Below, piece after piece: positions 23,345 to 34,221 of a DNA stretch of 64,000 nucleotides (positions are counted from its first letter, which is position 1; every line of letters begins with the position of its first letter). The notes beneath the pieces are model-generated. The model was not told where the DNA came from, ran no database searches, and saw only the letters and a list, made by a program, of their open reading frames with translations. This stretch comes from Triatoma infestans (lineage: Eukaryota > Arthropoda > Insecta > Hemiptera > Reduviidae), in the NCBI GenBank assembly GCA_011037195.1, contig JAAEAF010003350.1, forward strand, positions 27,292-91,291, given 5' to 3'. A program made the translations under genes and the position numbers.

Positions 23345-24735
23345 TTTTTTTTTTTTAAATAAATGAAACGTAATTATTGAGAGAGTAAATCAAATAATAG
23401 CAATAGCACAATTGGAAGAATACTGTTACTGTGCTAATTCCTTTCATTTTGTGGAGCCAACATTTGCATTTACAGTATAGCTGCACAATAGTTTGTTCTT
23501 GTTACTGCCCCTTTTACCATAAACATCACAGTGATTTGGTTAACTGTATACGATTCGTGCAACCATTTTGCAATCGATGTACTCGATCTCTAGATATTTG
23601 TACTTTTAATGTTATTATAACACATGCGTCTTCTTGGAATAATTTTTTTAAATCATCAGTCACTATTATCATAAAAGATTTGACAATTATTCATTTTTTG
23701 ACTCTGATTAATCAAGTTTTTGTTTCTTCTTGGGATTCATTAGTTTTTCTTGCTCAATTACATTGTCTTTTTTTTTTTCTTCATTTTTTATTGCATTAAT
23801 CATATCTTCTAAATTAAGTATTATGGTAATCACTTGCTGTTAGAGTAGTTTTAATTTAAAGACAGTATTTTGTTTCTTTTAACGAAAAATAATTGCCAAT
23901 CTATCCCACACTGGCACTAGTCTATCTATTCCAAACACATCAGACAGATGGACCAGACCCTCATGTTGGCTATACTGGTGTTAATGGTGCCATTTTGGTT
24001 AGGACGAAGCATTGATATATTTGCTATCTCATAATTCGTTTACAGTTAAAGTATGCCCAGTAATAACATATTTAGGGCCTAGGTATCTAAATTAAGGTAT
24101 TGAAAAGTTTTCTGCTAATCTAATGAAAAATAACTTCTAAAATCTATATTAAATACACCAAATTTATGCAAGAAATTATTTCTCAGTCATAAGTAACAGT
24201 GAATAGCTGAAAGTTTCAAAAATACGTCATTGGTCATCCTCAGTAATTAGCCCATCTCTCTTTCTCTCGGGATTGCCAACATCCATCATATTAGTGTATA
24301 TCAAAAGTTTAAAGAAAATCGTTGGAACCGGTTTCGATGAAATCGTAAAAAACTCAGTAAAATGTATTTCCGCTTAAGGAATTTTGATAAATAACTTTCT
24401 GTTCTTTTAGCTTTCCTCAGCCATTTTCATGAAAAACACTTAAGTTTCCAGGTTGAGACCGCGTTAATGGTTTGCTAGAAACTGACGTTTTGCCTATATT
24501 GCAATGAGTCTCTTCAGGGTCCTTACATTTTGATAGCTAATAGTGTTTGCTTTCACCAGCAAACTCAAGTGTTTTTCAAAGTAACTTCCTGGCAGATTCA
24601 ATGGTGATACCCAAATTGGATATCATGTTTGATCTTCTTGGATTTTTTTTGTTATCTGAGCTGTACTGTTCACATAAAGACATACAAACATATGAACGGA
24701 TAAATACACGTACTGACCATTTTCTAATTGGATTC
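23345..24735. other. Intergenic, no gene recognised
   Basis: A 122-codon plus-strand frame at 23431-23799 is compositionally biased (AT-rich, TTT/TTG-heavy) and matches no recognised family. 24430-24540 holds a degenerate motif mentioned under the rejected items. Confidence 0.4.
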
Positions 24736-24789
24736 CTGGCCGTTCAAAACATGTATTTCTGGAGAAAACTCGATTTTCTATTTCCACTT

Positions 24790-25790
24790 AGCAGTAGATT
24801 GTAGATATAGTCCCAAGAAAAAAAAAAATGATCCACACTATAATATAAATTCCCCAGATCCTGATGGTTCTCACCCATCTACAGAACTTGTTTTGAGAGA
24901 AGAAAGAAATAAATTATATTACCGAATTAACTTAAGTAGTACAATTGGTGATCAGGTTGGAGGAGCTTTAGTTATATTTAGAGAAAATGAAAATGTACCT
25001 GTGTATACAGAAAAATGTAGACTTGCGTTTTGGTGCTCAAGCAATCAAGCCGAACTCCTAGCCAACCTTAAGGCGATTGAATGGATACAGATGATAGCAT
25101 CTAGTTTTACAAGGACTGCTGAGATAAATACAGATAGCGAGATGTCTCTGCTGTATCCATTGTCATGGAAATCATAACTCCATGGCTGATTTGATTAGAT
25201 CAAAATTAAAAAAAAATTGAGAATGGAATTGCACTGGATAATAAATCTGGAATGGGTCAAAGGCTCTTGCTGGCAATGAAGGTAATGAAGTAGCAGATAG
25301 TTTAGTTACTGAAGCGGCTTTAGACCCTGACCCTGAATCTGCTATTCAAAGCTAACTCTTAGTTATGTGAAGGGAAAGGCTACAAAGAAAAGTCAAGAAA
25401 TGTGTGAAAATGAATGGCAAAATACTTGCAAAGCCGAAGTAACTAAAAGTTTCTTCCCAACAGTTACTTTGAAGAACAAGATCGATTTGCACCACTCTTA
25501 TAAGCTAACTATCGCACTTTCCGGTCACAGGAAAAATAAATCATATTTATTTTGATTTAAAATAATAAATAGCCCTGGATTTGTTTGTTGCCCAAACGTG
25601 GCACCATATAATTTTCGACTGCCCAGTTTTTGAGGTAAGTAGAGCGGAATTGATAAAGGAGGTGATTCTGGAAGGAGAAGGATGAGAGAAGGAGAAGCTG
25701 GGCAAGGTTCTCTGAGTAGATGCCATCTGGGATAACATGTGCTGTCCCGACTCATGTAAATCCGGTTCGAGAAAGAAAACTAACTAAGTA
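24790..25790 (+). mobile_element. LINE fragment: RNase H and C-terminal zinc tail
   Basis: 24810-25177 encodes an RNase H start: 'VGGALVIFREN', then 'CSSNQAELLANLKAIEWI' (active-site E region), then INTDSE (active-site D). After frameshifts, 'HNSMADLIRSKLK' follows at about 25175-25215. 'TIALSGHRKNKSYLFRFK' lies near 25505-25560, close to the usual TGHG...YL.RF motif. 'HHIIFDCPVFE'-like text follows near 25600-25640. The first RNase H residue and many frames are damaged. It is a relic of an RNase H-bearing LINE. Confidence 0.8.
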
Positions 25791-25799
25791 GAGCTAATG

Positions 25800-27146
25800 A
25801 CAGCAATGTCGATGCGCAAAATTAAAAAAAAAAAAAAAAACATTTAAACATTTTGATTGCAGACTGCTAGACCCCGAAGGATTCAGATTGAAAGCATTTA
25901 ATGTGCACACTCTAAAAAACATAGAGAAATTCAAATGTAGCGAAACCGAACATGCAAATACTTCCAGACAAAAGTTTCATCGTAAAACGGATGAAGTAAA
26001 AGACAGAACTTTGAAAAATGAATATTATAGATAAAATTAAAAAAAAAAAAAAAAATAAGCGGAAAAAATTGGATCCATTTGTGTTTTATTAATCGTATTA
26101 ATTAATGATGCAATAAATAATTAATGATTTTTATAATTGTTTCAACTCGTTTAAATACCTCTAAACGAGAAATATAAGTAATTAAAAGGCCCATCTAATT
26201 ATTAAATTATTAAAATTATCTGAAATTCAATTAAAAAAAAAAAAAAAAAAAAAAATTGAAAGCAATATATATTATAAAAATAAATTACCCTAAATATCTG
26301 AGGCCGAGGTTATTAATATTTTTTTGACAGGTAATTCTCTGCGGTTTTTTTTTGTTACCTCCATCATATTGTATACGCATAAAAATCATCCCAGCAGAAA
26401 GTTGGAGGTAGAAGCAGTGATGTAAAACATATATCGATAGACTAGGAGGTTTGCAATCAAACCAACTTGACCAAAATCGAATCTGAACGTTCGTTCGGAC
26501 GGGCATACAAACGTACAGACACTCACTCAGAGCAGTACTGTATATATACTAGACCGCCATATATCACACATAAGATTAATACCCCAGACATAAATAAACA
26601 CACTACCAGTTCTGAATTTAAATTTGACCATCTCCCTTCCTTTTTAGCAGAGGGGCGTATGTGAGTTTGGAAGTCATTGCAACCCTATAAATTTTGACAA
26701 GAGGTAACCATCAAAACTTCATTCCCGATACCACACATGCTGGTGTTAAATTCATTCATTCATTACCGGTTTAGAAGTATTGTCATAATATATCTATATT
26801 ATTCTCAATTGAGAAAGTTATTTATGTTTTAAACATTATGCTCTTGCACCAAAACCGGGTTATATTGTTATGGCTTGCATAAATAATGGAATGCAATAAA
26901 GAATGCATAATTTTTAACAATACAATGGTTATTAATGTAAATTCGAAATCATTATTAACTACCAATTTAATGTATATATTCCAGATATGTAACATGTTCA
27001 GGAAAATATTGTAATTGCGGAATCCTGGAATAATGTAAAGTCGGCGCTGGATAGCTAGAACTATCAGAAAAGTAAAAGGATATTAGATAGATTTCTAAAA
27101 TTACTTTTTAAGGTGAATAAATTGCCGACGTGAATGGAATCGAAGA
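25800..27146. other. Intergenic, AT-rich, no gene seen
   Basis: Poly-A tracts lie at about 25825, 26040 and 26230. No coding sequence is recognised. Confidence 0.4.
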
Positions 27147-27559
27147 TAAATGGGCGGGAAAAATGTTAAATTATTGAATAAAATTGGATGAAAATTCTTG
27201 ATTAGAAAATATACTGAACTAAAAAAAAAAGCACTTTTACTTAAAGAAAAGAAATGAGCGGAATATGATAATAAAAAGAAACTTCCGAAAAGAAAATATA
27301 AATAGATATATTCTCGAATACGTGGATGGGTCCACAATGCTGGATAATATCTATTATTTTATCCGTCGTAGCATGCATATCGCCTTTCTTCAAAGTTTAT
27401 CTATTCTTATTAGTACTGTATTCTTCTGAAATAACTTATCGTCCCTCCCTAATAAAAATGACTTGATAAAATACTGAGCACACTTAACAACACTATTTAA
27501 ATTTAGTTATAAAGTATTCTTCAAAACATGCTATTTATTATACACTATTTTCTAATGTC

Positions 27560-27780
27560 TAATCAGACATACACACACAGAGTAACATAACCTTATAACC
27601 TCCCGACATAACTATATACAACCAACAAACCAAAAAGTTTGAGTGTAACAGAAACATTATGTTGAAGTGAACTCTCTACACGAACTTGGTGAATTTATTC
27701 TGACGATGGATGAAAATCAGGAACAAAATGAATATGCAACATGGTGCGACGGATAAAATGCCAGAAGATATATTCTCATT
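27560..27780 (+). repeat. Hammerhead-associated repeat, decayed copy
   Basis: Shares 'AACCTTATAACCTCCCGACA', GAAGTGAACTCTC, CTGACGATGGATG and GACGGATAAAATGCCAGA with the copy at 57.76-57.98 kb. Against that copy it lacks about 10 nt covering the GAAACCGGT catalytic half, so it cannot form a hammerhead. Confidence 0.7.
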
Positions 27781-28186
27781 TAAAAAATTAGATTGATAAA
27801 AAGCTTTATTACAAATTTACAAATATGTACAATAATAATTAATAGAAGTTCCAATGTAAATTAACATTATAACCTTCCTACAATGTTTGTATAGTGATTT
27901 TTGGGATAAGACGAGGTATATATGCAGGGATAAAACCTGCAGCTTTAGGGAAAATATTACGAGAGGATGTGCTTCAGTTTTTTATGCCTGTAATGTATCG
28001 AGGGATCGATTAAGATGACAGTCTACAGTGAAGAGGAGTTTCATGACACGATTTTGGATGAAGGAATAAACTGGGGTTACTGTAGATTTTAAGTGAAGTA
28101 GGTCGATTTTAGTATGTCGTGGTCAGTCAGTCGCAAGTCTTAGGAATTTGTTCTAGGTTAACTGAAGTTTTTTGATGTTGCTGTTA

Positions 28187-28282
28187 CTAGTCAGGCTCCA
28201 GGCGGAGGAAGCGTAAAGTAACATCGGTCTGATGACTACTTTGTACAGTAGGAGTTTGTTTATTTAAAAAATTAAATAATTT
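28187..28282. repeat. 96-bp target-site duplication, left copy
   Basis: Starts CTAGTCAGGCTCCAGGCG and recurs at 28862-28957 with one difference seen (GCGTAAAG versus GCTTAAAG). The two copies bracket a plus-strand LINE tail. Confidence 0.75.
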
Positions 28283-28833
28283 TCCTCATAATACCAAAGT
28301 CTATGTGTTTGTATAAATAACAACTAGTAAGAATATAAATTTAATCTATACCTTGGTTGGAACGGGTTCATTTATGTTCATTATGTAATCTTAGTGAAAA
28401 CGAAACAACTTTTCATTTTCTGGCTACGTGTCCAATATTGGGATTTATAAGGAAAAAGTATTTTATAAAAAAGGAAATAGATTTAAATTCAATGATTGAA
28501 ATATTAAATGGAAGCGACTTTGAGAATCTTTATAACTACATAAAAGAGGCTATGCGCTACAGAGAAATGTTAGTTAGGGAATTTAATTATAATTGATCAG
28601 TGCATAAAGGTAATTCAAAATGATGTAAATACTTTTAAAAAGAAATACTTTATTTTATTATTATTATTATTTTTTTATTTTTTATTTTTTCTTATGTAAT
28701 TTAAACTTTGTTTATTTTGTATGTTATATATAGAAGGATAGCCAAACTCCTGACAGACGGCTTAGCCATGTCGGTATTGTGTTTTGTATATATTTTGAAA
28801 ATTGATGTAAAAAAAATATTATAATAAACATAT

Positions 28834-28861
<28 letters not shown>
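28283..28861 (+). mobile_element. 5'-truncated LINE with zinc tail and (TATC)n end
   Basis: 28357-28596 encodes a LINE C-terminus with CSLCNLSENETTFHFLATCP, a CCHC-type tail, and ends FNYN plus stop. A 3' UTR follows ('CTGACAGACGGCTTAGCCA') with a (TATC)n tail at about 28833-28862. It is flanked by 96-bp direct repeats, which fits insertion with a long target-site duplication. Confidence 0.8.
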
Positions 28862-28864
<3 letters not shown>

Positions 28865-28957
28865 GTCAGGCTCCAGGCGGAGGAAGCTTAAAGTAACATC
28901 GGTCTGATGACTACTTTGTACAGTAGGAGTTTGTTTATTTAAAAAATTAAATAATTT
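28862..28957. repeat. 96-bp target-site duplication, right copy
   Basis: Copy of 28187-28282. It joins directly to SINE1 copy c at about 28958. Confidence 0.75.
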
Positions 28958-29155
28958 ACAGGGAAGGGATTAGCTGAGTGGTTAGCGCGTTGGACTCCCA
29001 CGCGGAGGTCCCGGGTTCGAGTCCAGTGCTACATTAGATTTTTCTTCCTAAGAGCCTCTACAGCTCGCTGTTCGGTGATGGACAGTGTTGTCTGTAGCGA
29101 GAGAACACTGTCCGGAGGGCGGCAGTGCACTGAGAAGGCTCCGGGCACTAATAAT
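28958..29155 (+). mobile_element. SINE1 copy c, the most complete
   Basis: The head 'GGGATTAGCTGAGTGGTTAG' with CGCGTTGGACTCCC and GGGTTCGAGTCC gives good pol III A and B boxes and a tRNA-like order. The body has 'CTACAGCTCGCTGTTCGG' and 'GACAGTGTTGTCTGTAG'. The 3' end is (TAA)n. Confidence 0.88.
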
Positions 29156-29647
29156 AATAATAAAATAATAAATTTTTATTTGTTTCAAACATGTGTTTGG
29201 TACAAAGTGAGTTGGTACAACATAGGTAATACATTATGCTTGGAATTTAAAATAAATAGCGACAATAATATTAAGTAAATACAATAAAATGAAATAAAAC
29301 TTTTTCACCAATTATTATCAGCAATTAGAAGTAGAGAGAGAAAGGGGAGAATGAAATAATATAAAAATGAGAAATGAACTACAAAATAAAATAGAAACCA
29401 TCTTAGTAAAGATAATGACAATAACAATGACTTGCAATAATAATTATATTAATAAAACATAAAATGATAATTCTTCATAAACTTAAACATGCATTGAAAT
29501 AAATAAAAAAGGTTTAACCAAATTTCAAAAGTAGAAATTTGTACAAGAAGCAGTCATTGACCTGTGGTATTATGGTGATAGAAACATACATAATATGAGG
29601 TATGAGGATTGGCAAACAATGAAATTATTTTGAAAAAATTAGGCTTA

Positions 29648-32600
29648 CTATTTGGCTTTTAATTTTATACTATTGATGACAAACAGAAATATGTCGTTCA
29701 CTTTCTCTTTTGTTAATGAATTTAAAAGGTTTTCAATCAATTCAAATGGGCCACAGTTTAGTTTTATATATTTTAATAAAAATTTATTTCTAAATGAAAC
29801 GAGAGCAGGACATTGAAATAAAAAATGATAAACATCGTCGATTTCTTTATTTGTGCATAGCGGACAATATTTATCTGGAAAAAATTGAACTCTCTCCCCG
29901 CGCACCAAAATTCTACGAAATTTTTTTTGAAATCAGCCGCAATTGAACTACTACCCGTAATTTTTCTATATTACAGTCAAAATTAAAATAGCTTGGCTGA
30001 CACCCTAGAAGACTTATCAGTCTGTAGTGAGAATTCAAAGACGAATTTATAACTGTCTTAATGTCCAAACAAATTAAGTGGTTTTTAAATGCTTCCAAAA
30101 TGTCATCTTTGTAATATATAATCATGGAGAGCTTCGGATTAACTGCCAGGTGATCATAACTAATAATTTTCAAAAAATTATTTAGGTGGGTAAACCAATT
30201 AGACGGGCAATTGATACTGTTTTTATGCAAATGAACTAAGCGGTCGTAACATAATCGGGGAATTCTATCTTCTGGCATAGACAACAACTGAATCCACCAA
30301 CCAAGGGTACGTTTTAAAATCTTTAATTTTATGTGAGTCCTCGCAGTTTCGATTCTGACATATGCGCTCGGAGTGTGAATAGGTATTTTTAATAACGTTT
30401 TAAAGAAGAGCAATTGTGCACGCTCAACTATATCAGAATACTGGGGTGCCCAAACTTCGGCATTATAAAGAAGTACACTTTCCGCGATAGATTCATATAA
30501 AGTGCAATTAGTCTCCCATGCATCAGACTTAATACCCCTTAACAGAGAGAGAACTGCGGAGTTCGCTGAGCCAAACCTACACAAAAAGTAATTAGCGGCG
30601 GCACTAAAAGTAGCGGAAGAGGAGAAGGGCACTCCAAGATATGTAAAGTTTTTGGCACAGGTTATTTTATGTTTATTGTACCAGAGTTTTTTGTATTTTT
30701 CTGGGAAACGCCCACCTTTATGAAAAGGAACCAGAAAGGTTTTAGCAGTATTTACAGTTAAAGAGTTCGAATTACAATAATCGAACAAAATATTTAAATT
30801 AGCTTGTGCTTTTGACCACGTTGAGGACAGCAGAACTGTGTCGTCCGCATAAAGCAACATGATTAAATCTTTAGTGGAATTAATATTTATTCCCTGAGCG
30901 CCTCTGTTGGTAAAGTAGTCAACAATGTCGGCTATGAAAATAGAAAATAATAAGGGGCTCAAAATTTCCCCCTGAAGCAGTCCCTCAGTGATATTGATTT
31001 CCTTTGACTGCTCTGTACCCTGTGAAATTACCATTGTGGCGTTATCATACATGTACATTAAAATTCTTAGAATTTTTCCACAAATGCCAATACTGTACAA
31101 CTTATGCCACAGTTTACCGTGTGAGATAGAGTCAAACGCCCGTTTAAAGTCTATGAAGAGAGCAAATACTTTTCCTCTTTTCTGCCTTAAATGAATATTT
31201 ATTGCAGCAGCCAATGAGAAAACTGCGTCCCTACAACCAGTCCTTTTCGGAAGCCCATCTGCTCTTCCGGTAAGAAATTTTGCTCATTTACCCAATCGGT
31301 AAGCCTTGTGTATAACACATAAGTGAAAATTTTAGAAATAGTATTAAAAATAGCTATTCCCCTATAGTTTCCCGGGTCCTTCGGGTCCCCTTTCTTATGA
31401 AGCAGTTTCATTTTTATCTTATGCCAACTGGCTGGAAATTCTTCCTTATGCCAAATTTCATTGAACATATTATGAAGGTAGTGTACCCACGAAGTGGGTA
31501 AAAACTTAAAGCATTCATTAGTAATTAAATCGAGCCCAGCGGCTTTATTATTTTTACAGGTATGTATGCTGCATAAAATTTCCTCTAATGTAAAATCGGC
31601 ATCGAGCGTGGGGTGAAACAAACCGGCAAAATTTTGTATACTAAGTTTATTTGAAGGTAAGACAGAATGGTAAAATTGTTCCCATTCAGAAATCGAGATT
31701 GGACAGTCATCATTTTTTTTATAATTAAATTTTCTTATTGTTTGCCAGAACTCAGTGGTGTTTTTAGTATTTTTCAACGTACTTTTTAAAGATTCAAAAT
31801 AAACATTTTTACTATTATTAATTATCAGTTTATAAGATTTTTTATTATTTAGATAAAGAGTTTTTAAGTTTTGATTCAGTATATTTTTCTTATAAAGTTT
31901 ATATATTCCGTTTAATTGTCGCTTTGCCCAATGACATTCTTTAGAATACCATGGTTTATTAAAAATCATTGGAGAGCTGCCTCTAAATAACAACATTTTA
32001 GAATCAATCATTGAGTTAATGACGGTATTATAAAAATTAGAGTACAGATCAACTACAGAAGTACTATTAAAGTAAATATTGTTATTAGACTGCATCAACA
32101 AGTGAAACTCCCTCAACTTATGTATATTTCTGTTTACAACAGGAATAATATTTCTATTTCTATTACTATTACTTGAGCGAACTCTAGGAGCGATATCCGT
32201 TTTTAAATTAAGCTTCAAAACACCACTAAAGTGGTCAGATAAATCTGAAATATTTTCAATTTTGAAATATTTTATAAATGGAAGACAGCCAAAATTGGCC
32301 CAAACGTAATCAACTGTGCTGTTTCCCCTACAGGAAATAAAAGTAAACTTTGAAGGAGTGTCACCCGCCGATCTGCCGTTACAAACAAAGAAACCCAAGC
32401 TCTCCATTAAATTGACCAGGTCAACGCCTCTGCTATTAATTTCACCATCATAAGAAACCCTTGAACAATTTAAATAAGAATTCTCAAATAACAATTCATC
32501 TTCTCCAAAACTATTTAGGTCACTAATTCGACAATTAAAGTCGCCACCTACGATTATACTGTCATGGCCATACTCGGAAGTTACCTCATGCAAAATCGAA

Positions 32601-33007
32601 GTGAGGGCCGAGAGTAAGATATCACCATCCTTACCTGGAGTTAAATAGACCAGCCCCATTATAAAGTTAGTATCTTCAATCTTGATTCTCAAGAAAATCC
32701 AGTTCTTATCACTCACCAGCAGCTTAACTGATGCGGCCATTTTCCTTCTTATAAAGATCAAAAGGCCTCCGCTAGCTCTTCCTTTTAAATGTGATTTCGT
32801 TGCGGAAACAAAATAATTATGATAGTCTTGAAGAAAATAAGGAAATACATACTTGTCAGTAGTCAGCCAAGTTTCACTAAGACAAATAATATCTTTTTTC
32901 AATAAAATTTCAATTTCATCATTCGACATATTACTCAATGTATTTATACCATAAATATTCCAAAAACAAATGTCATAAGCTGCACTGAAGTCATTTACTT
33001 TTTTGAG
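29648..33007 (-). CDS. LINE ORF2: EEP endonuclease, reverse transcriptase, CCHC tail (two frameshifts)
   Basis: Read from the codon after the ORF1 TGA. The endonuclease begins DICFWNIYGIN, then ICLSETWL, GGDFNCR and 'TPSKFTFISCRGNSTVDYVW', and ends with SDHF: all catalytic blocks are present. RT follows with NYRGIAIFN, 'EEQMGFRKG', FIDFKRAFDSI, GLLQGEILSP and YADDT. The tail has CPLCTNKEIDDVYHFLFQCP. One base is missing near 31236-31240 (GFRKG/TGCRDAVFSLA), and a run of eight A's at about 29921-29928 puts the zinc tail out of frame. The first ATG is at about 32929, inside the endonuclease fold. The product would nick target DNA and copy the RNA there. Confidence 0.9.
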
Positions 33008-33985
33008 TCAGGAATTATTAACGCTAACGCTTGGTTCTCTCAGACGAGCTCTGGGCATTTTCTGTTTTTTCCTAAAATACTTCTTTGACACCGTATTAGG
33101 AGAAAAACAGTTAATTTCCAAATTATCCACCTCTGATTTGTGATCCGATAAAACAAACGAATCGCCTTCATTTTTATTGGTAATTCCGATAAGAGAATAA
33201 TAATCTTCTTCTTTTCTAATTAGCTTAGCTTCAGTACCTTCATTCTTACGAATAAAAATTTTTCCATTTCTGTGCCAGATATGCTTGATTTTACCTTCCT
33301 TTCTGAATGCATGCCCCTTTTTAAATAGATTATATGTAAATTTATCAAGATTTTCATTAATATATATACGCTGCGAGTGTACTGTTTCAGAAGAGAATTG
33401 TGGGAATAGTGACAAGTTCAAAGATTTTCTATTTAATTTATACAGCTTCAAAAAATCTTCTTTATCCGTATTTCTGAGAAATGTAATAATTATAGGAGGG
33501 AAAAAATTCGTGTTTTTAGCTTTCAAGCGGTAATATGAGTACAAATTTTCTTTTTCCAAGTTGTAGCCAATAGACCTTGAGATAAGGAATAAAATGTCAA
33601 AGAGATTTTCATCCGCTTTGTGAGGAACATTAACAATTCTCAATTTACTACCGCTATTAGAACCTCGAAATTCTTCAAGCAACAAATTCGTCTGATAAAT
33701 TTTACTTTCAAGGAAAACATTTTTCATTTGCACTTCATTACAAAGCTTATTTAATTTGACAACATCATTTTTTAATTGTGCGATGCTACTTATAATTTCA
33801 TCTTGAACAGTTTTAACAGTATTGAATATGTATTCATTAGAGTTTTTAAAATTAGAGAGCTCGGACTTCATGGACTTTATTTCTGAGACCAGATTATCCA
33901 GACGTTGTAACAACAAACCTTCTACAGACAGACCCCCACTACATTCACCTGTCACGTCACCAATGCTCTTCTCCCCACCAGTCAT
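33008..33985 (-). CDS. LINE ORF1 protein, 325 aa, Baculo_FP-like
   Basis: Starts with ATG (MTGGEKS). Residues about 25-105 are heptad-rich (LLLQRLDNLVSEIKSMKSEL and following), which fits a coiled coil for oligomerisation. Residues about 195-250 read 'INENLDKFTYNLFKKGHAFR' then 'IKHIWHRNGKIFIRK', the pattern of the Baculo_FP-like domain found in ORF1 of many arthropod LINEs. The C-terminus is basic (KKYFRKKQKMPRARLRE). The expected role is RNA binding in the retrotransposition particle. It ends with TGA and the frame then continues open into ORF2. Confidence 0.88.
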   Translation of the reverse strand: MTGGEKSIGDVTGECSGGLSVEGLLLQRLDNLVSEIKSMKSELSNFKNSNEYIFNTVKTVQDEIISSIAQLKNDVVKLNKLCNEVQMKNVFLESKIYQTNLLLEEFRGSNSGSKLRIVNVPHKADENLFDILFLISRSIGYNLEKENLYSYYRLKAKNTNFFPPIIITFLRNTDKEDFLKLYKLNRKSLNLSLFPQFSSETVHSQRIYINENLDKFTYNLFKKGHAFRKEGKIKHIWHRNGKIFIRKNEGTEAKLIRKEEDYYSLIGITNKNEGDSFVLSDHKSEVDNLEINCFSPNTVSKKYFRKKQKMPRARLREPSVSVNNS

Positions 33986-34221
33986 ACTTATCTTATCACA
34001 AAATTAATAAAATTAATACTTCGTTTTTTCTTCTATTTTCTGTTGTAATTCACGTGTTTTTGAAAATTGCGAAAAATCACTCACATATACAGAAAGAGCA
34101 CAAACAACTCTACATGAAGGTGATGAATTAAAGAACGAAAATCTTCAACTGACCACTCAAGAAACTAAAAAACTAAGAGAATCACTGGCACATGTGCACG
34201 GTTCAAAGGCTGGATACCAAC

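Larger units (their letters stand above)
27147..28345. repeat. 1,199-bp direct repeat, copy 1
   Basis: Matches 34222-35420 along its full length, with about a dozen substitutions noticed by eye and no net length change. It contains a minus-strand core block (about 27316-27404) and a plus-strand hammerhead-like relic (27700-27720). It also holds a minus-strand LINE tail (about 27780-28282, reading 'VVIRPMLLYASSAW' near 28240-28200) and the first 63 bp of an inserted plus-strand LINE. It is therefore a composite segmental duplication and not a single element. Confidence 0.9.
29156..34221 (-). mobile_element. Nearly intact two-ORF LINE
   Basis: About 5 kb in order 5' UTR (34221-33986), ORF1 (33985-33008), ORF2 with EEP endonuclease, RT and CCHC tail (33007-29648), and 3' UTR to about 29156. 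Only two single-base frameshifts interrupt ORF2, so the copy is young. No RNase H domain is seen. The 3' end abuts the (TAA)n tail of SINE1 copy c. The exact 5' end is uncertain because the region enters the second direct repeat. The clade is not assigned. Confidence 0.9.

Noticed and set aside
23431..23799. 122-codon plus-strand open frame as a gene
   Set aside because: Biased AT-rich composition, no domain and no sign of splice or translation context. Probably chance.
24430..24540. Minus-strand CTGAAGAGACTC...AAAACGTC, resembling a hammerhead core
   Set aside because: G12 is replaced by A, stem II does not pair and stem I is absent. At best a decayed relic.
28833..28862. (TATC)n run as an independent microsatellite
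   Set aside because: It lies exactly at the 3' end of a LINE tail and before its flanking duplication, so it is better read as the LINE's tail.
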